A DNA stretch of 64,000 nt from Maniola hyperantus (taxonomy: Eukaryota; Arthropoda; Insecta; Lepidoptera; Nymphalidae), in the NCBI RefSeq assembly GCF_902806685.2, contig NC_048538.1, positions 7,936,001 to 8,000,000 on the forward strand, written 5' to 3'. A program made the position numbers and the translations under genes. Shown piece by piece: positions 54,713 to 63,703 of this stretch; within the stretch, counting starts at the first letter, position 1, and every line of letters begins with the position of its first letter. Under the pieces are notes generated by a model. It searched no databases and was not told where the DNA came from. It saw nothing but the letters and a program-made list of their open reading frames with translations.

Positions 54713-55222
54713 TAGCTGATGCCCACGACTTCACCCGCGTGGATTTAGGATTTTTCAAAATTCCGAGGAAACCCTTTGCTTTTCCGGGATAAAAAGTTGC
54801 CTATGCCAATTTCCGGGGCCTAAGCTACCTCTGTACCAGTGGCGTGCACAGGGTTTAAAGCCAGGGTAGGCATTAGTTAGGTAGGAACCTGTTTAATGGC
54901 AGGTCATAATGAAAACTATGCATTGAGCTATTACAACTGGGGTAAGCAGTGCATTTATGCCTCTATGACCTGCACGCCACTGCTCTGTACCAAATTTCAT
55001 ACAAATCGGTTAGGCCTTGGGATGAGCCTTTAAGAATCCCGTGGGAACTTGATTTTCCGGGATAAAAGTAGCCTATGTCCGTCCTCTGGATGTAAGCTAT
55101 CTCTGTACCGATATCATCAAAATCGGTTAAACTGTTGGGCCGTGAAAAGCGAGCAGACAGACAGACAGACGGACAGACAGACAGACAGACACACTTTCGC
55201 ATTTATTATATTAAGTATGGAT
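54713..55222 (+). repeat. Two CGACTTCG-family copies in tandem, the first holding a MITE
   Basis: The first runs from CTAGCTGATGCCCACGACTT to TGTACCAAATTTCATACAAAT with a 146-bp MITE inside; the second starts at about 55022 (GATGAGCCTTTAAGAATCCC) and ends (CAGA)n, CACACTTTCGC, ATTAAGTATGGAT. Confidence 0.8.
54837..54982. mobile_element. 146-bp hAT-type MITE with 8-bp target duplication
   Basis: The ends CAGTGGCGTGCA and TGCACGCCACTG are perfect 12-bp inverted repeats. CTCTGTAC flanks it at 54829-54836 and 54983-54990. Eight-base duplications and CAG...CTG ends are hallmarks of hAT elements. Removing it restores a normal CGACTTCG-family sequence, CTCTGTACCAAATTTC. Confidence 0.9.
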
Positions 55223-55264
55223 AGGCCAGGAAAAAATAAGCTATTGTACACTTCTTTTATAACC

Positions 55265-55527
55265 TAACTAGCTTATGCCCGCTACTTTGTCCGCGTGGAC
55301 TACACAAATTTTAAACCCTTGTGTAGCCCCTTAGGGGTTGAATTAAAAAAATATATTTTTAGCAGATGTCTACGTATTGCCTTACACATGATTTGCTACT
55401 ACTTTGAACAGGTCTAACATATTAGCTAGCTGCATGCTAAAAGCCCAATCCGTTCAGTAGTTAGAGCTATGCGTTGATAGATCAGTCAGTCACCTTTTCC
55501 TTTTATATACCTACTTATTTAGATTTC
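55265..55527 (-). repeat. GACTGACTGATC-family repeat
   Basis: It starts ACTAGCTTATGCCCGCTACTTTG and ends GCGTTGATAGATCAGTCAGT...CTTATTTAGATT. Confidence 0.75.
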
Positions 55528-56261
55528 ACCGGGAAATATCAATTCCATTGCATTTATCATTCAGGTTTTGAGTGATGGTTTTGAAGGTCACGATTAGATA
55601 AAATAATTATATTGCGTACATACGTTACGTTATACATATATAATATATACTACATAGTGTAGTTAGTCGTACATCGGTGAGTAATACGAGTATATTTAGA
55701 GCTAAACACGTAATGTGTTTTTTTTTCTTTTATTTCTAACCCAATGGGAAATCATGGGAAATCCAATGCGTCGCACAATGGTTGAACATAATATTATTAT
55801 TGCCTTTTATTTGTGTCGGTGTACCTAATATGAATTAATTGTCAATAATGTAATTAAATAAGTAGGTACATTTAATAAAATAAGTACATTTTACAAAATG
55901 TAGCGATGATTTAATAAATACACGACTTCTCAAACATATATGACATTTTTTAAATATTTTTATTATATTAGTTTCACATAGCTCATTTTTATTTTAGGCT
56001 CTCATTTATTTACACATCTCATTGTTATCATATTTAAAAAAATGTTAAAAAAAATAAAATAACAGAAACAGAAAAATATTGGCCATTAATATTATTATTT
56101 ATGTATTTATTTCCAGACAACGATAGGTCCACAACATATGTTAGTAACAGTCATTACGTATTTACTTATTTATTCCTCCAGAGGGTTCAGAACTTCCGTT
56201 CCATCATACTTTCATGATCGATATTAACATGTTTCAGAGACAACTATATTTTGCTGGCACA
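55528..56261. other. AT-rich sequence, nothing recognised
   Basis: Nothing can be supported here. Confidence 0.4.
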
Positions 56262-56395
56262 CGTATATCATCATCATCGGCAACATATAGACGTCCACTG
56301 CTGGACATGATCTCTTATAGAAACTTCCACGTGCCATGGTCTCGCACCGCCTGAATTCAGCGACTCCCTGTGACTTCTATGGGTTTGTCCACTAA
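56262..56395 (-). pseudogene. RTE-like retrotransposon 3' end
   Basis: On the minus strand it carries GGGAGTCGCTGAATTCAGGC, CGTGGAAGTTTCTATAAGAG, and CCAGCAGTGGACGTCTATAT followed by an (ATG)n tail. That is the 3' terminus of a common lepidopteran RTE-like family, whose normal reading (GSRW..AAQDR..W..L.EAYVQQWTS) is lost to decay here. Confidence 0.65.
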
Positions 56396-57124
56396 TTTCA
56401 TTAAAACCATTAATTTCAAAAATATGTTCTCGTGATAATCAAACACTCCCTCCCTTTGTGCCATATTTTAAGGATCACCAGCAAGTCTGTCAAGATCTGT
56501 CATCGAGTTGGACTTTTCGTACAAAAATATTCTTTTATAGGTAACCACACAGAACACTAAACAAGGTAAGTAATGTAAAATCCTTCTGGATTTTGAAAAA
56601 AACCGTCCGGTCAGTAGTCGCGAACATCGGCTAGTATAAAACAAACAACCCTATAATCTAAAACACGTGTAAAATATAGTTTCTTTATTAGCTCTATAAA
56701 GTTGGATATGAAGTATTTGTCTTTTATTACTTTCCATATTTATTATGGCTACATTATTTGCTCGTATATCGTAAAGTATCTTTAAAAAATGCTTATTACT
56801 TATTTATTTAATGATGATTAAAGGGACTGTAAAAATTCAATATTGGTTAATTTTAATATTGGGAAATATTTAACGACTCTTTTTGTAGCCTCCATCGCAA
56901 TATATACCACTCTACCAAAAGCCTACCTCTTCCTTTTGCGATATTTTAATCTTATACTGCATTTTCAATTAAGTAGCAGCAGCGTGATGGTTGTCTTGAT
57001 CCCACTTAGATACAAACATTAATTACATTAATTGACAACACAAGGAAATCAATCAGTAGTTTTCCACCACTGAAATAGACACACGTATTATACAAGTACG
57101 CTGGAAGACGTGTGCCAAGCTATA
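56396..57124. other. AT-rich sequence, nothing recognised
   Basis: Nothing can be supported here. Confidence 0.4.
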
Positions 57125-57136
57125 TAATAATAATAA
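57125..57136 (+). repeat. (TAA)4 tract at the 5' edge of the Dong-like element
   Basis: Four TAA units precede the first element base; an equal tract at 59050-59061 follows the element. The tracts are probably the split target. Confidence 0.85.
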
Positions 57137-58698
57137 TTGTGCTTACTGAAGGATTCAGGGCTAGGCTATCGTCTTCGCAGGAGGGGTGAGGTCATATCTC
57201 ACTTGCTTTATATGGATGATCTCAAAATATATGCATCTAAACGAACAGACCTTATGAGATTGCTAAAGATTACTCAGAACTTTAGCAATAACATAGGGAT
57301 GGAGTCTGGTGTTGACAAGTGTGCAGTTGTCAATATAGAGCGAGGTAGGGTTGTGAACTCTGAGAATCTAGTTCTTTCAGAGACTTTGATTCTCCGATCT
57401 CTCTGTGAAGGTGAAACATACAAATATCTTGGAATGTCAAAGGCGCTTGGTATTGAGGTAAAGACAATGAAACAGGCAGTGGAGGCACGTTTCTTTGGTC
57501 GCCTTAAAAAAGTTCTTAATAGTCTTTTATCTGGTGGCAACAAGGTGCGTGCCTTTAATGGTTGGGTCATGCCTTTGCTCATATACACCTTTGGCATTCT
57601 AAAATGGACTCAAACTGAACTGGATGCCTTGGATCGAAAGATTAGAAAATTGCTGACTACATATCGTATGCATCATCCACGTTCATCTATTATGAGATTG
57701 TATATCCCACGCAAGTGTGGAGGACGTGGTTTTTTAAATGCCAAGAACCTTCATAATCGTGAAATATGCAACCTCAGAGATTATTTTCTCAAAGTAAATG
57801 TGGGAATACATAGGGATGTAGTCGCAGTTGATAAAGGTCTTACTCCGCTTTCCTTAGGCAAAAATAACTGGCGTAAGCCCGTAGTACTTAGTACTTCGGA
57901 TCGCATGGCGGTATGGGGGAGTAAGGAGTTGCATGGAAGATTCTACAAGGCCTTAACTAGACCGGATGTAGATTCCACAGCCTCAGTATCCTGGTTGCAG
58001 TTCGGTGACCTATTTGGGGAAACCGAAGGTTTTATCTGTGCAATTATGGACGAAGTTATCAAGACTAATAACTACCGGAAACATATAATGAAAGATGGTA
58101 CTGTTGACATTTGTCGAGCGTGCCATCTTCCTGGGGAATCCCTCAGACATATTATATCCGGTTGTTCTTATCTTGCTAACGGCGAATACTTGCACAGGCA
58201 TAATCAAGTAGCCAGGATAATCCATCAACAACTTGCTCTTCAGTATGGCCTTGTAGATACTGAGGTACCGTACTATAGGTATGACCCAATGTCAGTTCTT
58301 GAAAATAGCAGTGCCCTGCTCTACTGGGATCGGTCGGTTATCACTGACAGGTATATTGTAGCCAATAGACCTGATCTAGCACTATGCTAGTTGACCGTTC
58401 AGCGCGTCGAGCAATAATTGTTGATGTTACTATTCCTCATGATGATAACCTAGTGAAAGCAGAAAAGGAAAAAGTATCAAAATACTTGGACCTGGCTCAC
58501 GAGATTACCGCCATGTGGAGTGTTGACTCAACGATTATTGTACCGATAGTTGTATCAGTCCATGGTCTTATTGCGAATAGTTTCGACCAACATCTTAAGA
58601 AACTATCGCTTAAATGTTGGATCAAGGGTAAGATACAGAAGGCAGTGGTTCTTGAGACGGCACGCATTGTGAGGAGGTTCCTCACTCTGGGGCCCTGA
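57137..58698 (+). pseudogene. Dong/R4-like pol, 5'-truncated and frame-disrupted
   Basis: The first 417-codon frame (57137-58390) starts inside the RT: VISHLLYMDDLKIYA with YMDD at residues 25-28, then KYLGM at 96-100, CX2CX8HX4C at 326-343 and RPDLAL at 411-416. Here it stops. The 104-codon frame from 58384 continues the protein (LVDRSARRAIIVDVTIPHDD, then KYLDLAHEI). RPD and the IVDV Asp are conserved residues of the restriction-like endonuclease that nicks the target in this clade. An extra CTATG-like 5 bases near 58378-58388, or a similar small indel, explains the shift. Without the RT N-terminal half it cannot be active. Confidence 0.8.
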
Positions 58699-58749
58699 CC
58701 ATTGGCAGCTTGGATCCTAGCCCGCTGCTAGTGGGATCCATTTTATCAT

Positions 58750-59049
58750 ATTTTTAATTAAAAAAATTTGTTTTCTTTTTTTCTTGTTACTTTAATTTTT
58801 ATTGTTCTTGTTATTTTAATTTCTGTTGTTTCTGTTATTATATCGTTTGTTGTTTCTGTTACTTTATATTCTGTTGTTTATTTTATTTTGTTTTATTGTT
58901 TGTTGTTCCTGTTATTTGATTTACTGTTACTTTACTTTAAATTTTTTTTTTGTTGATTCTGTTATTTTATTGTTTGTTGTTTTTTTTTTTAAATATGATA
59001 AAAATGAGAAGAATAAATAAATGAGAGTATAATTATAATTGTGCCAATA
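58750..59049 (+). repeat. T-rich 3' region of the Dong-like element
   Basis: It contains repeated CTGTTATTTTA / TTGTTGTTTCTGTTA units of about 25-30 bases with drift, then AGAATAAATAAATGAGAG before the TAA tract. Such a region may be the RT recognition part of the RNA, but that is inference. Confidence 0.6.
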
Positions 59050-59061
59050 TAATAATAATAA
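59050..59061 (+). repeat. (TAA)4 tract at the 3' edge of the Dong-like element
   Basis: Four TAA units directly follow the element. Confidence 0.85.
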
Positions 59062-59351
59062 TTTTATAAAATTAACACGTTGTATGAAATAGTTTTAGAG
59101 TTGACACAATGTTGACCGATATCTCATCAGCATCACTAACATTTAGATCCAGTCACATGACGCTCACTACAGCTATAAGCAGTAAGCACCATAATGGCGA
59201 AAATTAAGTCGGCACTCGCAAGTCCAGCGTATTTGTATTAGTAGAGATCAGTGTTTTCCACAGAGATTGTTTTAAAGAAGCTGCTATTATTTATAAAATT
59301 GCTTTGATGCTAGTATTTAAAATTTTAATACCGTTAATTTACTGATTAAAA

Positions 59352-59950
59352 AGCCGGCCAAAGTGCGAGTTAGACTCGCCCAGCGAAGTAAACATTAAAT
59401 AATAAAAGTCTATGTATAAGTTATTTTAGAAAATTGCCCCCTTAGGATGGTAAAATAGGTTATAACTGATAAAATTATGTATGGGAGAGTTTTAATTATT
59501 GTTAATTTGAAGTTTGGAAGGTAGATGAGAACCTACCTTACAAACTTCAAATTAGAGGTTAGGTGTCAGCGAGTATTTATAGCCTATAGGTCTATGGTGT
59601 TTACGAAAATCCACCCGTAAAAGGGTAAAAAGGTTTATATGAAAATCCTATGTTTTTGAAATTACAGGTATGAAAATCGGCATTAAGTTATAAATAATAA
59701 AAGCTCGTAATAAGTTATATTGGAGAACCTTCCCTTAAGGGTGGTAAAATAGGGGATATAAGTTTGTCAAGGGAACTTTTTAATTATTGCTAACTTGAAA
59801 TTTGGAAAAAAGGCGCCTTTTAAGGGGTAAAGTAAGTATCAACTAAAAAAGATTTTGAGAAAATCCACTCCTATGGGGAGGAGAATTGGGGGTTGAAAGC
59901 TTATATTATGAAAGTCGGTGTTTAGGTATTCTGGATTCCGTGCCTTGAAG
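59352..59950 (-). repeat. GGCCAAGTGCGAG-family repeat, subfamily with an internal direct repeat
   Basis: It starts AAAAGCCGGCCAAAGTGCGAG and ends GGTATTCTGGATTCCGTGCC. A 115-base block (AATAATAAAAGTCTATGTAT ... TAATTTGAAGTTTGG) at about 59397-59518 recurs, diverged, at about 59692-59807 (AATAATAAAAGCTCGTAATA ... TAACTTGAAATTTGG). A fold-back sits at 59504-59555. Confidence 0.65.
59504..59555. repeat. 14-bp perfect inverted repeat with an inner stem
   Basis: TAATTTGAAGTTTG faces its complement at 59542-59555; inside, AAGGTAG and CTACCTT pair too. Confidence 0.85.
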
Positions 59951-60520
59951 TGAGGAGACTGATTGAGTAGATAAATTATGAGACCTTTTAAAAGCAGCTG
60001 GAAAATTCTGATCTTATGAGAAACAAGAAAATTAATGCGGACTAAGTTGCAGGTAACTAGTAAAATATATAATTAAGAAAGTTGTTGCATTGTTTGTGTC
60101 ATTAGTTTAGACCTAAGGGCGTGTATCATTTAATATGTATATGTATTTATTTAGTGTATGTATTCAGTACCTACAATCTAAAATTTGTAACGTGGCCTCG
60201 AGGATCGAGGCGTGGTCAATGTTAATCAATGTTTCCTGGTTAACCATTCAAAGATAGGAAAATCGCTTAGAATGTCACGTCGATATTTTTGCATGGCCAT
60301 GAAATTACAAGGTCGACTGAATATGTTTTTGCGGACGGCAACGATAAGCACGTAGAAAGTGATTTCGATCGGCTAATGTTTTATTTTTGGCGGTATTCCA
60401 ATCCTACCGATGAAATAGCCGAGAGTCGAGAGTTTATATACTTATTGCACATTCGTTTAGGATTTTGTTTATGTAAAAACTAAGTATTTTTTAGCATGCT
60501 TAGTTTTTTTAAATTGCAAG
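59951..60520. other. Unique-looking sequence, no gene
   Basis: A 64-codon frame at 60289-60483 has no family resemblance. Confidence 0.35.
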
Positions 60521-60722
60521 ACTAGACGATGCCCGAGACTTCATCCGCGTGGATATAGGTTTAAAAAATCCCGTCTGAACTCTTTTCCGGGATAAAACGT
60601 AGCCTATGTATAAGCTATCTCCATTTTTTAACCAAATCGAATCAGTCATTGTGGCGTGAAGGAGTAACAAACGTACACATATACTTACACACATATAACT
60701 TTCGCTAGTATTAGTGTAATAT
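60521..60722 (+). repeat. CGACTTCG-family repeat, diverged
   Basis: It starts ACTAGACGATGCCCGAGACTTC and ends CATATAACTTTCGCTAGTATTAG. Confidence 0.65.
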
Positions 60723-61125
60723 GCTTGCGCTTGACGACAATCGTGCCTGATAAAAAGCAATGAAGGTATTTAAGTATGTATGGTAGTTTTCATACAAGTT
60801 CCCATAGTAAGCGTTTTGACGTTTGATAAACAGCTAATGATAAGATTTTACCTTGATTACTAGAGTTGCAGATTATTTTCATAATAATCTTTCGGTTTAG
60901 AGATTTTCAAAAATCTAGCCGGGATACAAGTAATTATTAGCGTTATTGTTACAGTCAAAAACTCACAAAACTCTTAATTAGATTATCTTGATCAGTGACA
61001 GTATCTTATCCAGTAAAAAGTACTTTTGACTACCGTGACTATTTTACTAACGTTTTTACGGTAACATCTATGTACTATAGGTATACTTGACTTTAATACT
61101 TGCTGGCCCTATTTGGGAACACCAG
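60723..61125. other. AT-rich sequence, nothing recognised
   Basis: Nothing can be supported here. Confidence 0.4.
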
Positions 61126-61400
61126 CGTCATACAGTCACACTCGTACGTGTAGCCGCCAAACTGCCGTAGGCGGAAGCGTCGCAGATTGTAAATATAGCT
61201 AATTATGATTTATGTACATAATGTACGACATGCTTGCAATGCTCGCCGCTATCTATCGGTCGCCATCGGTTGCCCGCGTTATCGCGCGGGCACCTCAGCG
61301 AAGGTCCCTCGAAGGTCACACACTGACGTCATTCTGATAACAATTTGCGCGGTGACCTTGTCGCGAGCGCCGAATCTCAAGGTTACTGCTATTTGTATTA
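61126..61400. other. CpG-rich islet with several nuclear-receptor and CRE-like words
   Basis: The islet contains GAAGGTCACACACTGACGTCA (AGGTCA plus a CRE-like TGACGTCA) near 61310-61331, TGACCTTG at 61353-61360 and CAAGGTTACTG near 61379, with GC-rich runs such as CGCGTTATCGCGCGGGC. It is the densest cluster of such words in the window. A regulatory role is inferred only. Confidence 0.35.
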
Positions 61401-61659
61401 TATGTATACAGTGAGATATTAAAATAGGTGAATATTGCCGCTTGCTCGCCAGTGGCCAGCACGGGCGGTTCGCCCAGACTTGCCATCTTATCATTTTACA
61501 TAGTATTAAATTATTAATATTATTTGAAAAGGTCATGTTCAAAGCACATGGTTTTCAATCTTCCGTATTGCTGAATATTGCGTCATTGCGAATTGAAAAA
61601 AGGAAGGGGTAGGTTGCTCCGACATCCGGGGTAACTTAATTAGGTAAATAGGTACATTA

Positions 61660-61945
61660 TCTACCTTTTCACGGCCCATGTATTGTAACCAATTTTTACG
61701 AATTTTTTTATAGAGTTAGCTTACACCTTGGGAACGGACATAGGTTACTTTTGTCCCAGAGAACCAACGAGTTTCCATGGGTTTTTAAAACCCGTAAATT
61801 CATGTGGACGAAAGCGCAGACATCATCTATTTGGTACAGACTACCGAGATAGCTTGCATCCTAGAGACAGGCTTAGACTATTTTTTATCCCGGAAATTCA
61901 AAGAATCCCCATGGGATTTAAAAGAGTTAAGTAGTCCACGCGGGC
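61660..61945 (-). repeat. CGACTTCG-family repeat, two overlapping diverged copies
   Basis: Blocks CACGGCCCATGTATTGTAACC, TAGGTTACTTTTGTCCCAG, TCATGTGGACGAAAGCGCAG, then a second CTACCGAGATAGCTTGCATC, TTTTTTATCCCGGAAATTC and AGTCCACGCGGGCATTTATT. Confidence 0.6.
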
Positions 61946-62176
61946 ATTTATTAGATAAGTTACCTACTTACTTAATTTTTTGTGAGTAGGTAAATTATAT
62001 AATGGTGTCCATAATTCGTCCGTATAAATTCTTTACCATTGTCTTTCTTCATACTAGGTAGTACCCGTCCGTCCGTACATAAATTATAGTGTCCATAATA
62101 ATTCGTCCGTATAAATTAATTTATCATTATCTTTCTGCTTAGTTAGTTTCCGAATACGTAGTTATTGGATAAATTA
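61946..62176. repeat. Short direct repeat of TCCGTATAAATT
   Basis: GTGTCCATAATTCGTCCGTATAAATTCTTTACC at about 62005 is repeated, diverged, at about 62090 (GTGTCCATAATAATTCGTCC). The period is about 85 bases. Confidence 0.5.
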
Positions 62177-62355
62177 GAGCTTCAATAGCTCAACGGGTAA
62201 AGGAGTGGACTGAAAACTGAAAGGTCGACGGTTCAAACCCCGCCCGTTGCACTATTGTCGTACCTACTCTTAGTACAAGCTTGACGCTTAGTTGGAGAGC
62301 AAAGGAGAATATTAGTCATTTAACATGGCACGGCTAATATTCTTTTTTTTTTTAA
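62177..62355 (+). repeat. tRNA-Phe-like SINE
   Basis: The head AGCTTCAATAGCTCAACGGG...GGACTGAAAACTGAAAGG...GGTTCAAACCCCGCC has A and B boxes and an apparent GAA anticodon loop. The body ATTGTCGTACCTACTCTTAG, AGCTTGACGCTTAGTTGGAG, GAATATTAGTCATTTAACATGG and a TAATATT hairpin followed by poly(T) match a widespread lepidopteran SINE that I recall. The acceptor ends do not pair (GCTTCAA against TTGCACT), so it is not a functional tRNA gene. Confidence 0.75.
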
Positions 62356-62379
62356 AAAGGCAAATCCAAACGTAAAGCC

Positions 62380-62900
62380 TATTCACGGAAACAAAAGGCA
62401 ACGGAGTCAGACAAGTTCGCGATCGGCAAACGAGCCGAGCTCGACGTCCGCGTCACAGCGTCACAGCAGCGTCAAGTCAACAAATCAAACAAATATTGTT
62501 ATTACAGGATGGCCTCGCTCTGACACGGAAGTGCTGCTTTGCAAATTAATGCTGACCAAGGACGAACTTGACTAGACAAATACCACGTACACGACAGTAA
62601 AATGTGACGTATTCGTATTATACATATTATACGACGCCGTAACCTTGATGAAATAATTAAAATGAAAACTCGATTTATGCGCATATGAATGTTGAAAACT
62701 AGTTGAAAATAGGTAGTTTTTATTTTGAAACCTGTTTAGGTAAGATATGATATGGGCATCTACTTATTTGATTTTACAGTGATAACACTATAATAGCACC
62801 CGGAAGTCTTGGTGCTTGCCTATTATTATAGGTAGGTAGGTATGTTCATGGAAGTGGAATTCTGTCTTACAGACTGCAAGTCCCTCACGGATAGCTGCAT
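62380..62900. other. Unique-looking sequence, small GC patch
   Basis: 62395-62475 is GC-enriched (CGAGCCGAGCTCGACGTCCG). No gene is seen. Confidence 0.35.
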
Positions 62901-62949
62901 CAATTCCGTACCCCAAAAGGAAAAACGGAACCCTTACAGGATCACTTTG

Positions 62950-62983
<34 letters not shown>

Positions 62984-63016
62984 TTCTGTCTGTCTGTATG
63001 TCTGTCTGTCTGTCTA

Positions 63017-63063
<47 letters not shown>

Positions 63064-63245
63064 GTCTGTCTGTCTGTCGGTCTGTCTACGAAACCTACAG
63101 GGTACTTCCCGTTGACCTAGAATCATGAAATTTGGTAGGTAGGTGGGTCTTATAGCTGGTATTAGGCGAAAAATCTCAAAACCGTGAATTTGTGGTTACA
63201 TCACACAAAAAAAAATGTAGTCATAAACTAATAATTAGTATTTTC
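62901..63245 (+). repeat. GGCCAAGTGCGAG-family repeat, 5' half
   Basis: It starts CAATTCCGTACCCCAAAAGG and AAAACGGAACCCTTACAGGATCAC, then a long (GTCT)n tract and CTACAGGGTACTTCCCGTTG to ACTAATAATTAGTATTTTCGAAG, where it stops. Confidence 0.8.
62955..63089 (+). repeat. (GTCT)n microsatellite, about 34 units
   Basis: It is far longer than the (GTCT)4-7 of the sister copies at 20840 and 52012, with a few TTTC, TATG, TCTA and TCGG variants. Confidence 0.95.
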
Positions 63246-63454
63246 GAAGTATGTTATGAGGAAGCGTGTACTCGCTACGGTATCGACTCACTGGAACATA
63301 GAAGGGAACAATGTGATATGTTGTTACTGCAAGCAATTTTAACCGGCTCAATCGATTGTCCTAGCTTACTCTCAAGTGTCGCTACGACACTTTGCAGCTA
63401 CCCCACATATCATCACACATACATACATGTCACAAATTTCGTCACTGGTAGAAA

Positions 63455-63535
63455 GCGAACCGTAGCTTAGTGGTCAGAGTGTCGGGTGCGATCCCAGGAG
63501 ACGCGGGTTTGATTCCTGCCGGTCCGCAATTGGGT
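63455..63535 (+). repeat. tRNA-like SINE head
   Basis: CCGTAGCTTAGTGGTCAGAGT (A-box like) and ACGCGGGTTTGATTCCTGCCGG (B-box like) mark a tRNA-derived head. The bases after it (CAATTGGGTATTTGACTACA) could be its body. The stem pairing is imperfect. Confidence 0.6.
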
Positions 63536-63599
63536 ATTTGACTACATCAAAAAAAAATCATTTCTCGGTGATTATTAAATAGAGGGTCTTCCAAAACAC

Positions 63600-63700
63600 G
63601 TAAAATCCAAGTCCTTTGTAAGGTTTAAAAATCCCGTGGGAACTCTGTGATTTTCCGGGATAAAAGTAGCCTATGTCACTCGGTCTTTAACTATAACCAT
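63600..63700 (+). repeat. CGACTTCG-family fragment
   Basis: AAAAATCCCGTGGGAACTCTGTG, TTTTCCGGGATAAAAGTAGC, CTATGTCACTCGGTC, with both ends missing. Confidence 0.65.
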
Positions 63701-63703
63701 GCA

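Larger units (their letters stand above)
57137..59049 (+). mobile_element. 5'-truncated Dong/R4-like non-LTR retrotransposon
   Basis: The element lies between two (TAA)4 tracts. It begins within the reverse transcriptase just before motif C and keeps the RT thumb, a CCHC motif, the restriction-like endonuclease and a T-rich 3' region (58750-59000) of diverged TTGTTTCTGTTATTT units. Dong elements of Bombyx are known to insert into TAA repeats, and this site fits. Early RT motifs, any N-terminal zinc fingers and the 5' UTR are missing, as is usual for truncated target-primed insertions. Its sequence is little decayed apart from one frame disruption. Confidence 0.8.

Noticed and set aside
58768..59020. 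A hydrophobic small protein in the T-rich region
   Set aside because: The frames are translations of the T-rich, repetitive 3' region of the Dong-like element.
62177..62260. A functional tRNA-Phe gene
   Set aside because: The A and B boxes and a GAA loop are present, but the acceptor ends do not pair and the following body is that of a known kind of SINE.
63455..63530. A functional tRNA gene
   Set aside because: It is tRNA-like with imperfect stems and a disrupted anticodon arm, so a SINE head is more likely.
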